Below, piece after piece: positions 1 through 8,982 of a DNA stretch of 64,000 bases; positions within the stretch are counted from its first letter, which is position 1; each line of letters starts with the position of its first letter. The DNA is from Gottschalkia acidurici 9a (GTDB taxonomy: Bacteria; Bacillota; Clostridia; Tissierellales; Gottschalkiaceae), in assembly GCF_000299355.1 (NCBI RefSeq), contig NC_018664.1, forward strand, positions 1,596,380-1,660,379, in the 5' to 3' direction. A program made the position numbers and the translations under genes. The notes under the pieces were generated by a model. It worked only from the letters and a program-made list of their open reading frames with translations, searched no databases and was not told the origin of the DNA.

Positions 1-1140
1 GAAAAGATATTAGGTTCTGAAGAAAAAATGGTAGAGCTAGAATATAACATATTTTTAAATATAAGAGATAAAATAAGAGCTAATGTAATTAGAATTCAAA
101 ATACCAGTAAAATAATCTCTGAGATAGATGTCATGAATTCCTTATCTTATTCAGCCTATGAGAATGACTACAAAAGACCTACAATTAATAGTAATGGAGT
201 AATTGATATAAGAAATGGTAGACATCCAGTTGTAGAAAAAGTGCTAAGCAACGAGTCATTTGTTCCAAATGACACTCTTCTAGATTGTGATGACAATAGA
301 CTCTCTATAATAACTGGTCCTAATATGGCTGGAAAGTCTACTTATATGAGACAAGTTGCTTTAATAACTCTTATGACTCAGTTGGGAAGTTTTGTTCCCG
401 CAGATGAAGCAAATATAAGTATAGTAGATAGAATCTTTACTAGAATAGGGGCATCCGATGACCTTTCACAGGGCCAAAGTACTTTTATGGTAGAAATGAG
501 TGAAGTTGCGAACATATTAAATAATGGAACTAAAAATAGTTTAATAATACTTGATGAAATAGGAAGAGGTACTAGTACTTATGACGGTCTTAGCATAGCT
601 TGGGCGGTGTCTGAATATATAAGTGATAAATCTAAGATGGGCTCAAAAACTTTATTTGCTACACATTATCATGAATTAACTGAACTTGAAGATAAACTAA
701 GTGGAGTAAAAAACTATAAGATACTAGTTCAGGAAAATGAGAATGACGATATAATATTCTTAAGAAAAATAGTTAGAGGCGGAGCTGATAGAAGTTACGG
801 TATCGAAGTAGCAAAATTAGCAGGAGTTAGAGAAGATGTTGTTAAAAGAGCATATGAAATACTACAAAGCCTAGAAGAAAATGATATAAATAGGTCTAAG
901 AGTTCTCATCAAAGCTTTAATGAAATGACTAAAGTGAATAGAACAATAGAAAAGGATTCTAACATTGAAGTTCCTTTAGAACTTATAGCTATTAATAATA
1001 AACTTGAAGATGAAAATAATAAAAAAGAAGAGTTCATTAAAAAAATAAAGTCATTGGATATAATGAAAATAAGTCCATTAGATGCAATAAATATATTGTA
1101 TAAACTATGGGAAGATTCTAACAAACTATCTAACGATTAG
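1..1140 (+). CDS. mutS: DNA mismatch repair protein MutS, C-terminal part (5' end outside window)
   Basis: The first base of the window is already in frame, so this is the C-terminal 379 residues of a roughly 900-residue protein. MutS recognises mismatches and uses ATP to clamp on DNA and recruit MutL. Visible are the Walker A motif GPNMAGKST (fragment residues 106-114), the Walker B/D-loop region LDEIGRGTS (near 185) and the THYHE switch histidine (near 221), followed by a C-terminal helical tail. The ATP site looks intact. mutL starts 33 bases downstream on the same strand, the usual mutSL operon. Confidence 0.97.
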   Translation, partial: EKILGSEEKMVELEYNIFLNIRDKIRANVIRIQNTSKIISEIDVMNSLSYSAYENDYKRPTINSNGVIDIRNGRHPVVEKVLSNESFVPNDTLLDCDDNRLSIITGPNMAGKSTYMRQVALITLMTQLGSFVPADEANISIVDRIFTRIGASDDLSQGQSTFMVEMSEVANILNNGTKNSLIILDEIGRGTSTYDGLSIAWAVSEYISDKSKMGSKTLFATHYHELTELEDKLSGVKNYKILVQENENDDIIFLRKIVRGGADRSYGIEVAKLAGVREDVVKRAYEILQSLEENDINRSKSSHQSFNEMTKVNRTIEKDSNIEVPLELIAINNKLEDENNKKEEFIKKIKSLDIMKISPLDAINILYKLWEDSNKLSND

Positions 1141-1173
1141 ATATATATTTAAGTATACTTTGGCGGTGATACT

Positions 1174-3102
1174 ATGAGTAAATTAATAAAACTTCTGGAT
1201 GAAAAAACTATAAATAAAATAGCAGCAGGAGAAGTTGTAGAGAGACCTTCTTCTGTTGTAAAAGAACTAGTAGAGAATTCTATAGATGCTCAATCAACAT
1301 CCATAACAATAGAAATCATAAGCGGTGGAAAGAAATACATTAGAGTAACGGACAATGGTGTAGGTATAAGTAAGAAAGATATTGAGTTAGCATTTTTAAG
1401 ACACTCTACTAGTAAAATATCTAAAGTTGAGGACTTAGGTAGTGTTAATACCTTAGGATTTAGGGGTGAAGCACTCGCGAGTATTTCAGCTGTATCTCAG
1501 CTTGAAGTAATAACTAAAACATCTAGTGATTTAAGTGGAGTTAAAGCTATAATAAATGGTGGAGTAGTAAGAGAGAAATTAGATGTAGGTTGTCCAAAAG
1601 GAACAACTCTAATAGTCAGAAATCTATTCTATAACGTTCCTGTAAGACAAAAGTTTTTGAAGAGTGAAGGTACAGAAGCATCATATATAAGTGATATTGT
1701 ATATAAGCTCGCTCTAAGCAATCCTGCAATTTCTTTTAACTATATAAAAGATAATAAACAGATTGTAAAAACACCAGGAAATGGAGATATGAAATCAACA
1801 GTTTATAGTCTTTTAGGTAAAAGCTTTTTAGATTCTACTTTTGAGCTATGTAGTGAAGCTAATGGAATAAAGATTCATGGACTAATATCTAACACCTCTT
1901 TTACTAGAGGAAATAGGAGTTCTCAATATATTTTTGTGAATGGAAGATATATTAAAGATGAAAATATATCTAGATCTGTAGAAGATAGTTATAGAACTGT
2001 AATACCTTCAAATAGATATCCTGTATTTTTAATTTTTATAGATATAGATTCTATTAATTTAGACGTAAATGTACATCCTACTAAAACAGAGGTTAGATTT
2101 TCAAATAAAGATATAATAAATAAGTTCTTATATAATAGTGTAAAAGACACTCTACTTTCAAATAATCTTATACCTAAGGTATCTTTTTCAAATAAAATTC
2201 CGGAGAATAAGAATAAATCATTGAAAGAAGAACAAGTTATATTAGACATAATTGATGATAGTATAAAAACAGCTTCAAATATCGATGCACATAATTCATT
2301 TAAAAAAAATTCCAACATAATTAAAGACAATTTATCTTTATATGAGCAAAGTACTAATACGAAGGTGGATATAAAAAATATAAATGAAAATTTAAAAATT
2401 GTAGATTTTAATATGACAGAAAGCAATGAAGACAAAATAAATGAAAATCAATGCGATAGTTATGAAAATTGTAGCTGTAATAAAAGCTATCATATAAAAA
2501 CAAATAATACCCAAAATAGAAGAATACCAAAACTTAAAATAATAGGTAGATTATTTGATACGTATATATTAGGGGAAGATAAAGTAAAAAATACACTTTA
2601 TTTAATAGACCAACATGCTGCTCATGAAAGAATTATGTACGAAAAATTTAAATATCAGCTAGAAAATCAAGATGTTTATATACAAAGCCTAATGTTACCA
2701 GAAGTAATAAACTTAAGTCAAAAAGAAATAGATTTAGTAAGAGAAAATCTAAGTACTTTTACAAAATTAGGTTTCAATATGGAGGAATTCGGTAATAACG
2801 CTATAATTCTTAGAGGTGTTCCTCTAGTATTTGGAAATCCAAATTCTAAAACCTTGCTATTGGATATAATAGATAATTTAGAAGATGGAGTGAAAAGCAA
2901 CTATGACTTACTATTAGAAAAAATAATGAAATTAGCCTGTACGAGTGCCATAAAGGCAAAAGATAATATAGAAGATATAGAAATTGAAAAACTCATGGAA
3001 GACTTAGAGCTTACAGAAGAGCCTTTTACTTGTCCTCATGGAAGACCTATAATTATAGAAATAACAAATTACGAATTAGAAAAGAAATTTAAAAGAACTT
3101 AA
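1174..3102 (+). CDS. mutL: DNA mismatch repair endonuclease MutL
   Basis: 642 residues, a normal MutL length. The N-terminal GHKL ATPase shows KELVENSIDA, DNGVGI (near 61) and GFRGEALASI (near 93). After a low-complexity linker the C-terminal domain has the endonuclease motif DQHAAHERIMYE (from 479, the DQHAx2Ex4E signature), ACTSAIKA (from 588) and CPHGRP (from 620). It is therefore a nicking MutL, as in bacteria without MutH. The ATG follows a GGTGAT ribosome site. miaA begins 14 bases after its stop. The gene is intact, which matters because many nearby genes carry homopolymer indels. Confidence 0.97.
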   Translation: MSKLIKLLDEKTINKIAAGEVVERPSSVVKELVENSIDAQSTSITIEIISGGKKYIRVTDNGVGISKKDIELAFLRHSTSKISKVEDLGSVNTLGFRGEALASISAVSQLEVITKTSSDLSGVKAIINGGVVREKLDVGCPKGTTLIVRNLFYNVPVRQKFLKSEGTEASYISDIVYKLALSNPAISFNYIKDNKQIVKTPGNGDMKSTVYSLLGKSFLDSTFELCSEANGIKIHGLISNTSFTRGNRSSQYIFVNGRYIKDENISRSVEDSYRTVIPSNRYPVFLIFIDIDSINLDVNVHPTKTEVRFSNKDIINKFLYNSVKDTLLSNNLIPKVSFSNKIPENKNKSLKEEQVILDIIDDSIKTASNIDAHNSFKKNSNIIKDNLSLYEQSTNTKVDIKNINENLKIVDFNMTESNEDKINENQCDSYENCSCNKSYHIKTNNTQNRRIPKLKIIGRLFDTYILGEDKVKNTLYLIDQHAAHERIMYEKFKYQLENQDVYIQSLMLPEVINLSQKEIDLVRENLSTFTKLGFNMEEFGNNAIILRGVPLVFGNPNSKTLLLDIIDNLEDGVKSNYDLLLEKIMKLACTSAIKAKDNIEDIEIEKLMEDLELTEEPFTCPHGRPIIIEITNYELEKKFKRT

Positions 3103-3116
3103 TAAAGGATGATTAT

Positions 3117-4073
3117 ATGGAAAATAAAAAACCATTATTTATTTTGGTAGGTCCAACCGCTATTGGAAAAACTAGCTTATCCATAGAGCTTGCTAAAAGA
3201 CTAAATGGTGAAATTATATCTGCTGACTCTATGCAAATATATAAGTATATGGATATTGGAACTGCAAAAATAAAAGATGAGGAAAAAGAAGGCATAGATC
3301 ATTACTTAATAGATGAAGTATGTCCAGATGAAGAATTTTCTGTTTCTGATTTTCAAGATAGAGCTTGTAATTATATTGAGATAATCTCACAGAAAAACAA
3401 ACTTCCAATGGTAGTTGGTGGTACTGGATTATATATAAATTCACTAATTTATGACTTGGATTTTTCTAATGCTGTGTCAAACTGGAGCTTAAGAGAAGAG
3501 TATACTAATAAGGCTAGTGTATATGGTAATAAATATATATTTGATGAGTTGAAAAAAGTAGACCCTGAGTCCGCACAAAGACTGCATATAAACGATACTA
3601 AGAGAATTATAAGAGCGTTAGAAATATATCATGAAACTGGAAAACCTATGTCTGAATTTTATAAGGATTTTAGACAGCCTAGCAATAAATTTAAAATAGT
3701 TATGGTTGGGCTAAATATGGATAGAGATGAACTATACAATCGAATAAACAAAAGAGTTGACATCATGATATCTGATGGACTTATAAATGAGGTGAAAGTT
3801 CTCCTAGATAAGGGTTATAGCGAAAAGTTAACGTCTATGAAAGGAATAGGTTATAAAGAAATTATAAAATATTTGAACGGAGAATATTCACTAGAAGAAG
3901 CTATAGATACTTTGAAAAGAGAATCTAGGAGATATGCTAAAAGGCAATTAACGTGGTTCAGGAGAGAAAAAGATATGTATTGGATCAATATAGATGAATT
4001 CAAAACTAAAGATGAAATATTAAATAATATTATCAATTATATAAAGGAGAGTTTAAATATAAGTAGAATATAG
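3117..4073 (+). CDS. miaA: tRNA dimethylallyltransferase MiaA
   Basis: 318 residues. MiaA transfers a dimethylallyl group to the N6 of A37 in tRNAs that read UNN codons. The P-loop GPTAIGKTS is at residues 12-20, the substrate motif SADSMQIYKYMDIGTAK follows, then GGTGLYI, and the C-terminal RQLTWFRRE segment binds tRNA. The ATG at 3117 follows AAGGATGAT. mutL-miaA-hfq is a common Firmicute arrangement and the three genes are closely spaced, so they are probably cotranscribed up to the terminator after hfq. Confidence 0.97.
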   Translation: MENKKPLFILVGPTAIGKTSLSIELAKRLNGEIISADSMQIYKYMDIGTAKIKDEEKEGIDHYLIDEVCPDEEFSVSDFQDRACNYIEIISQKNKLPMVVGGTGLYINSLIYDLDFSNAVSNWSLREEYTNKASVYGNKYIFDELKKVDPESAQRLHINDTKRIIRALEIYHETGKPMSEFYKDFRQPSNKFKIVMVGLNMDRDELYNRINKRVDIMISDGLINEVKVLLDKGYSEKLTSMKGIGYKEIIKYLNGEYSLEEAIDTLKRESRRYAKRQLTWFRREKDMYWINIDEFKTKDEILNNIINYIKESLNISRI

Positions 4074-4096
4074 ATAATTAATTGGGGGGAATAACT

Positions 4097-4315
4097 TTGA
4101 AAAATATAGTCAACTTACAAACTACTTTTTTAAACAAAGTAAGAAAAGAAAATATAATTATTACTATCTATTTATCTAATGGATATCAATTAAAAGGTCG
4201 AGTTCAAGGTTTTGATAATTATACAATAGTCCTTGATATTGATGGTAAACAACAAGTTATATATAAGCATGCTATTTTAACTATGTCACCTGCTAGAAAC
4301 GTAGATTTCCAATAA
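4097..4315 (+). CDS. hfq: RNA chaperone Hfq
   Basis: 72 residues in an Sm fold. Hfq forms a hexamer that binds U-rich and A-rich RNA and pairs small RNAs with targets. The N-terminus MKNIVNLQ and the Sm1 core [15 protein letters not shown] are typical; the Sm2 motif is YKHAILT, close to the usual YKHA. The TTG at 4097 is preferred because a run of six G lies six bases upstream; an in-frame TTG at 4082 has no ribosome site. It is the last gene before a strong terminator. Confidence 0.96.
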   Translation: MKNIVNLQTTFLNKVRKENIIITIYLSNGYQLKGRVQGFDNYTIVLDIDGKQQVIYKHAILTMSPARNVDFQ

Positions 4316-4350
4316 TTTAAAACAAAATTATTTCTCTATGAAGATTCTAA

Positions 4351-4389
4351 AAAGTCTTAACTTTAAATTTAAAGTTAAGACTTTTTTTA
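4351..4389 (+). terminator. Intrinsic terminator after hfq
   Basis: Perfect 17-base inverted repeat (arms 4351-4367 and 4368-4384) followed by further T. It closes the mutS-mutL-miaA-hfq transcription unit before the AAA+ gene. Confidence 0.85.
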
Positions 4390-4449
4390 TTTGAGTATTT
4401 TTTTGGATGACAACTAATATATATTATAGTAGTTTCAGAGGTGATTATT

Positions 4450-5409
4450 ATGGACAATGAAGTTTTAAACTTATATAGAGCAGGTAAAGTTTCTTTAAAC
4501 GAAGTGTTAGAGAGTATGTCTTCAAATAATAAATATTACGATAAAAATGAATCTAAAGTTAAAACAATGGAGAAATCTAAAATAGATATTGAAAAAGAAA
4601 AGTTAAAATCAATTACATTAGAATTTGATAGTCTTATAGGTCTTACAAATGTAAAATCATTAGTTAAGGAAATTCAAGCATTTATAGAAATACAACGAAA
4701 ACGTGAGAATGAGCAATTAATCGCAGAACCAGTTGTTTTACATATGATATTTAGAGGAAATCCTGGCACTGGTAAAACTACTGTAGCTAGAATAATAGGA
4801 AAAATGTTTAAAGAGATGGGATTACTAAAAAATGGACACTTGGTTGAAATTGAAAGAGCAAATTTGGTTGGAGAGTATATAGGTCATACAGCCGGTAAAG
4901 TAAAAAAAGAAATTAAAAGAGCGCTAGGAGGTATTCTTTTCATAGATGAAGCATATTCACTAGCTAGGGGTGGTGAAAAAGATTTTGGAAAAGAAGCTAT
5001 AGATGCTTTAGTTAAGGCTATGGAAGATCATAAAGATGAATTAATACTTATTCTAGCAGGTTACGGTGATGAGATGGATTTATTCTTAGATAGCAATCCT
5101 GGTCTTAGATCTCGTTTTCCTATTAATCTAGACTTTAAAGATTATAGTATAAGTGAGTTAATAGAAATAGCAAAAAAAATATCATGTGAAAAAGAATACA
5201 AATTAACGGATGAAGCAATAAATAAACTGAAACGTGTATTAGCACAGAAGCCGGATTCTAGAACCAATGGAAACGCAAGATTAGTTAGGAATATTATTGA
5301 AAGATCTTTTAGAAAGCAGGCTGTAAGATTACAAAATAAAAAGAATCTTAATAGAGAAGATTTAATGTTAATTATAGACGATGATATACAAGGAGATGAC
5401 GTATATTGA
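4450..5409 (+). CDS. AAA+ ATPase of the SpoVK/CbbX type
   Basis: 319 residues. One AAA+ module: Walker A GNPGTGKT (103-110), Walker B LFIDEAYS (near 163), and NPGLRSRF (near 216) with the arginine finger. This matches the SpoVK/CbbX family, ring ATPases that remodel partner proteins; SpoVK is needed for late sporulation in Bacillus. The first 60 residues are charged and may be an adaptor segment. ATG 4450 follows AGAGGTGATT; an upstream GTG is part of that site. The stop overlaps the start of the next GTPase gene, so the two are translationally coupled. The exact biological role here is unknown. Confidence 0.85.
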   Translation: MDNEVLNLYRAGKVSLNEVLESMSSNNKYYDKNESKVKTMEKSKIDIEKEKLKSITLEFDSLIGLTNVKSLVKEIQAFIEIQRKRENEQLIAEPVVLHMIFRGNPGTGKTTVARIIGKMFKEMGLLKNGHLVEIERANLVGEYIGHTAGKVKKEIKRALGGILFIDEAYSLARGGEKDFGKEAIDALVKAMEDHKDELILILAGYGDEMDLFLDSNPGLRSRFPINLDFKDYSISELIEIAKKISCEKEYKLTDEAINKLKRVLAQKPDSRTNGNARLVRNIIERSFRKQAVRLQNKKNLNREDLMLIIDDDIQGDDVY

Positions 5410-6014
5410 AAAATGCTATTATAATAGGAAAAACTAATGTAGGTAAATCTTTGTTTCTCGTTAATTTTGCTGAATATTTAGGCTATGAAAAAGTATATAT
5501 TACCATAGAGTATCCAGACGGAAAAAAACTTAATAAGCAAATGTCTACGGAGCTTGCTAAAAAATATCTATCATCAAGTAAAGATTATAAAACTCGAGCA
5601 TTACAATCTCTAGATATAAAACTACCTGTATATAAAGGAAAGAAAGAAATCAAAGTAGTTGATTCTAGTGGTCTTGCAGATGGAATACATCCTGATATAA
5701 GTGTAAGAAACAGCATGATCCAAACTTTAGAAATGCTATTTAGTTCAGATATTATAATACATATAGTTGATGTGACTGATTATTTAGATAGCAATAATCT
5801 TTGGAACAATAATATTATTGATCGACAACTAGCTGACTATGGAATACCAAAGTATAAATATTTATTATTGGCTAATAAAATTGATTTGGATGAAAATGAA
5901 GATGGGCTTAATAATTTAAGTAAGTTTTTCCCTAAGGTAAAGATAATACCTGTTTCTGCCTTATATAAAAAAGGATTTAAGGAGGTGAAAGATTTTGTTT
6001 TTAAATATATATAA
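5406..6014 (+). CDS. Small P-loop GTPase of unknown role
   Basis: 202 residues. GTPase motifs are in order: G1 GKTNVGKS (7-14), DSSGLADG (near 86, G3) and NKID (near 157, G4), with VSALY as a probable G5. The Era/Obg-like superfamily assignment is clear but not the subfamily. A TTG start overlaps the stop of the AAA+ gene (TTGA) and has AGGAG eight bases upstream. Its 3' end overlaps the next membrane-protein gene by 20 bases. Coupling to an AAA+ remodeller suggests that the two act together; this is inferred from context only. Confidence 0.75.
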   Translation: MKNAIIIGKTNVGKSLFLVNFAEYLGYEKVYITIEYPDGKKLNKQMSTELAKKYLSSSKDYKTRALQSLDIKLPVYKGKKEIKVVDSSGLADGIHPDISVRNSMIQTLEMLFSSDIIIHIVDVTDYLDSNNLWNNNIIDRQLADYGIPKYKYLLLANKIDLDENEDGLNNLSKFFPKVKIIPVSALYKKGFKEVKDFVFKYI

Positions 6015-6585
6015 TTTAAAGCTATTAGTTTGTATATCTATAATATCAATTATTATTAAAATAATTGATAATGTAGTTGACAATGAAGGGTATGTAGATG
6101 AAAGTAAACTTTTACCCGAAAAAGGAATACTTCCATATGTAGTTATTATGATGGGTGTTGCTAGTATGCTAAATATAAATATTACAGTATCTTTAATATT
6201 TAGTGCCTATATTGTGGGTATGTTTGAAAACTTAAATATGACCTTTTTATTTAGTCTAAAGGGATATCAAGAATCTATCATAGTAGCTATTTTAGGTATT
6301 CTATTTATAGGATTTAATGATATGATATCTTCTATATTAGTAATATCATCTATTCAATTGATAGACGATCTGATTGATATGGATAAAGATAGAATTACTC
6401 AAAATAAAAATTATGCATTAAAATATGGAATAGTAGAGGTATCTATAGCTACCATTATACTATTTTTAATAGCTCTATTTATGTCTCCAAACAAAACTAT
6501 AATTTCATTTTTAGTATTTGGAGTTTTTCAGTTTATTGAAAACTTTATAATATGGAGGAGTTTAAATGGAACTAGAAATAGTTAA
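5995..6585 (+). CDS. Polytopic membrane protein with an Asp-rich loop, unknown function
   Basis: 196 residues with about five hydrophobic segments. Two acidic patches stand out: IIDNVVDNE near the N-terminus and LIDDLIDMDKD near residue 125. The DDxxD pattern resembles the metal-binding loops of UbiA-type prenyltransferases, but the protein is about 90 residues shorter than those, so this is only a resemblance. TTG start with GGAGGTGAAAG upstream, lying inside the end of the GTPase gene. The next small gene also overlaps its 3' end, so four genes form one tight cluster. Confidence 0.7.
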   Translation: MFLNIYNLKLLVCISIISIIIKIIDNVVDNEGYVDESKLLPEKGILPYVVIMMGVASMLNINITVSLIFSAYIVGMFENLNMTFLFSLKGYQESIIVAILGILFIGFNDMISSILVISSIQLIDDLIDMDKDRITQNKNYALKYGIVEVSIATIILFLIALFMSPNKTIISFLVFGVFQFIENFIIWRSLNGTRNS

Positions 6586-6741
6586 TATATATATATTACT
6601 GTCATTATTGTTAGGCTATGCTATAGGCAGAAGAATAGGTGTTAAACAAGGAATAGAAGAAGGTTTAGCATTAGCTCCTTTGAAATTTAAAAAGATATGC
6701 TTAATATGAGCAAGTGCCCTATATGTAATAAAGACAATTGA
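6566..6741 (+). pseudogene. Small membrane/CxxC protein gene with an apparent one-base deletion
   Basis: The zero frame from ATG 6566 (GGAGGAG upstream) encodes 47 residues: a membrane-like N-terminus with LLLGYAIGRRIGV, then GLALAPLKFKK, stopping at 6709. If the A5 run at 6689-6693 had one more A, the frame would continue as FKKDMLNMSKCPICNKDN to a stop at 6741, giving 58 residues ending in a CxxC motif. That end is also open as an 11-codon ORF at 6706. I infer a frameshift because the joined product looks like a compact membrane-anchored CxxC protein. The function is unknown. Confidence 0.55.
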
Positions 6742-6799
6742 ATATAATTTTTCTATATGATACAATACAGAAGAAAAAACAGTAGCAGAGGTGGATATT

Positions 6800-8098
6800 T
6801 TGAATAAGGATACTATAAATATATTATGTAAACAATTTGAGATAGAAAAAGAAGTCATAAATTATATAAATGATAAAGAACAACTAATAAAAAAAGATTT
6901 TTTTTCAGATATTGATGATGTAAAAGAATACAATCAATATAAAGTTATAATTGCTATGCAAAAAGCTAAGTTAAACTCTTCGCACTTCGGATGGACTACA
7001 GGCTATGGATATGACGATATAGGTAGAGATAAAGTAGAAGAAGTATACTCTTATGTATTTGATACTGAAGATGCCTTAGTAAGACCTACTATTGTATCTG
7101 GAACCCATGCCATTACATTAACTCTTTCTGGTATATTGAAGCCTAATGATGAGCTTATATACATAACAGGGAGCCCTTATGATACTTTAAAAAAAGTCAT
7201 AGGCATAGAAGGTGACATGAGTGGAACTTTAATTGATTATGGTATAAAGTACAAAGAAGTTCCTTTAACTAAAAACAATGAAATGGACATAGACGCTATA
7301 ATTAACTCTATATCTGAAGATACTAAAATGATAGCTATTCAAAGGTCAACCGGTTATAGTGATAGAAATGCTTTTACTATAGATCAAATAAAGAAATCTA
7401 TAGATGCAGTAAAAAGATACAATGAAGATATTATAGTTTTTATAGATAATTGCTATGGTGAATTTATAGAGAAACTAGAACCTTCTAACATAGGAGCAGA
7501 TATAATGGCTGGATCCCTGATTAAAAATCCTGGTGGAGGCCTTGCACTAACAGGAGGATATGTTGTTGGAAGAAAAGATTTAATTGAATTGGTAGCCAAT
7601 CGAAGTACTGCACCTGGTATTGGAAAAGAATGTGGTCTTACCTTTGGAATGACTAGAACTGTTTTACAAGGCTTATTTTTAGCCCCTCATGTAGTTTCAG
7701 AATCTTTAAAAGGCTCTTTATTAACAGCAGCAGTATATAAAGGATTAGGCTTTAGAGTTGTACCAGATCTCTATGACAAAAGAAGTGATATAATACAGGG
7801 TATAGAATTTGAATCTAGTGAAAAAATGATTAAATTTTGTCAAGGAATTCAAAGTGCATCACCAGTAGACTCTTATTTTGCACCTATACCTTCTGAAATG
7901 CCTGGGTATAAAGATGAAGTTATAATGGCAGCAGGAGCATTCGTTCAAGGGTCATCTATAGAACTTAGTGCTGATGGTCCTGTTAGAGATCCTTTCTTTG
8001 CATACTATCAGGGTGGACTTACTTATGAGCATTGTAAGTTAGGTGTAATGAAAAGTTTAAATAATCTATATACCAGTGGACTTGTAAACATAATTTAA
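6800..8098 (+). CDS. PLP-dependent YnbB-like protein (methionine gamma-lyase / 'aluminium resistance' family)
   Basis: 432 residues, a fold-type I PLP enzyme. HFGWTTGYGYDDIGRD and VRPTIVSGTHAI are signatures of the YnbB group, often annotated as methionine gamma-lyase or aluminium resistance protein. The likely PLP lysine is Lys242 in SLIKNPGGG. The substrate of this group is not firmly known. TTG 6800 is chosen because GAGGTGG lies upstream; a GTG at 6791 sits within that site. In Bacillus, ynbB also lies near hfq, spoVK and, further on, lexA, so the context is conserved. Confidence 0.88.
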   Translation: MNKDTINILCKQFEIEKEVINYINDKEQLIKKDFFSDIDDVKEYNQYKVIIAMQKAKLNSSHFGWTTGYGYDDIGRDKVEEVYSYVFDTEDALVRPTIVSGTHAITLTLSGILKPNDELIYITGSPYDTLKKVIGIEGDMSGTLIDYGIKYKEVPLTKNNEMDIDAIINSISEDTKMIAIQRSTGYSDRNAFTIDQIKKSIDAVKRYNEDIIVFIDNCYGEFIEKLEPSNIGADIMAGSLIKNPGGGLALTGGYVVGRKDLIELVANRSTAPGIGKECGLTFGMTRTVLQGLFLAPHVVSESLKGSLLTAAVYKGLGFRVVPDLYDKRSDIIQGIEFESSEKMIKFCQGIQSASPVDSYFAPIPSEMPGYKDEVIMAAGAFVQGSSIELSADGPVRDPFFAYYQGGLTYEHCKLGVMKSLNNLYTSGLVNII

Positions 8099-8114
8099 AT
8101 TTGACAAAGCTAAT

Positions 8115-8166
8115 AAAAAACATAACCCTAGTTTAGCGAGATGCTAATCTATAGTTATGTTTTTTA
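8115..8166. terminator. Bidirectional terminator between the YnbB-like gene and lexA
   Basis: AAAAACATAAC pairs with GTTATGTTTTT around an inner stem (TTTAGC/GCTAA). T runs flank it on both strands, so it can end both convergent genes. Confidence 0.75.
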
Positions 8167-8790
8167 TTATAATTTTCTAAACAATCCTATAACCTTACCT
8201 AAAATAGTAACTTCTTTGGTTAATATAGGTGCCATTTGGTCATTTTCAGGCTGCAACCTTACAAAATCTTTTTCTTTAAAAAATCTTTTAACTGTAGCTT
8301 CTTGATTTAATAGAGCTATAACTATATCTCCATTATCAGCTGTATTTTGCTGATGAACTAAAATAAAATCTCCATCAAATATACCCGCATTTATCATACT
8401 CTCTCCTTTTACCCTTAGCATAAAAGGATTATTAGCTCCCTTTAGAAAATTAGCAGGCAAAGGAAATGTATCTTCTATATTTTCTATAGCCAGAATAGGC
8501 TCTCCCGCAGTTACAGATCCTACAATTGGAACATCTACAACTTCTTTTTTAGCATATAAAGTGAGGTCTGTATTCTTATCTAAAATTTCTATTGCTCTTG
8601 GTTTAGTAGGATCTCTTCTTATGTATCCTCTTTTTTCAATTTTCTCTAAATGTCCATGAACACTAGATGTTGACTTTAAGTCTACAGCTGTACATATTTC
8701 TCTCACTGATGGAGGATAGCCCTTAGTCCGAGTTTCTTTTTTTATAAATTCTAATATTTCTATTTGTTTAAAAGACAAATCATCACACAT
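8167..8790 (-). CDS. lexA: SOS repressor LexA
   Basis: 207 residues. An N-terminal winged helix (1-70, with YPPSVREI and STSSVHGHL) joins a self-cleaving peptidase domain. The cleavage bond is Ala95-Gly96 in VTAGEP, with catalytic Ser131 in KGESM and Lys168 in EATVKRF. RecA filaments stimulate its autocleavage, which derepresses DNA-repair genes. The ATG follows GAGGTG. A LexA box overlaps its own -35 element, indicating autoregulation. It converges with the YnbB-like gene. Confidence 0.97.
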   Translation of the reverse strand: MCDDLSFKQIEILEFIKKETRTKGYPPSVREICTAVDLKSTSSVHGHLEKIEKRGYIRRDPTKPRAIEILDKNTDLTLYAKKEVVDVPIVGSVTAGEPILAIENIEDTFPLPANFLKGANNPFMLRVKGESMINAGIFDGDFILVHQQNTADNGDIVIALLNQEATVKRFFKEKDFVRLQPENDQMAPILTKEVTILGKVIGLFRKL

Positions 8791-8822
8791 AGTATCAGCA
8801 CCTCACAATTATAATTTATATC

Positions 8823-8863
8823 ATTATAACATATATTCAAGCAATGTTCAAAACACTTGTTCG
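8823..8863 (-). promoter_or_regulatory. lexA promoter with LexA box over the -35
   Basis: On the minus strand, TTGAAC (8846-8851), a 17-base spacer and TATAAT (8823-8828). A Gram-positive LexA box, CGAACAAGTGTTTT, spans 8850-8863 and overlaps the -35; it has one mismatch to CGAAC-N4-GTTC. Confidence 0.8.
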
Positions 8864-8883
8864 ATTTTAATTTTTTAAATTCA

Positions 8884-8937
8884 TTGACATCAGCTTATAC
8901 TTTTATTATAATTGATATAAATACGAACATAGGTTCT
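8884..8937 (+). promoter_or_regulatory. Consensus plus-strand promoter with LexA box at the predicted +1
   Basis: TTGACA (8884-8889), exactly 17 bases, TATAAT (8907-8912). A LexA box CGAACATAGGTTCT (8924-8937) follows five or more bases later, where transcription should begin. It is divergent from lexA and points toward a short region before aroF, which lies on the opposite strand. It therefore predicts a separate SOS-controlled transcript rather than a lexA element. Confidence 0.75.
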
Positions 8938-8982
8938 GAAAATTTCATTCGTATTTATAGTTTTATAAATAAAGGATATAAC

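Noticed and set aside
4400-4449. SigE/SigK sporulation promoter before the AAA+ gene
   Set aside because: The sequence is too AT-rich to distinguish such a promoter from chance; no clear -35/-10 pair fits.
5995-6585. Calling the membrane protein a UbiA prenyltransferase
   Set aside because: Only one DDxxD-like loop is convincing and the protein is much shorter than UbiA.
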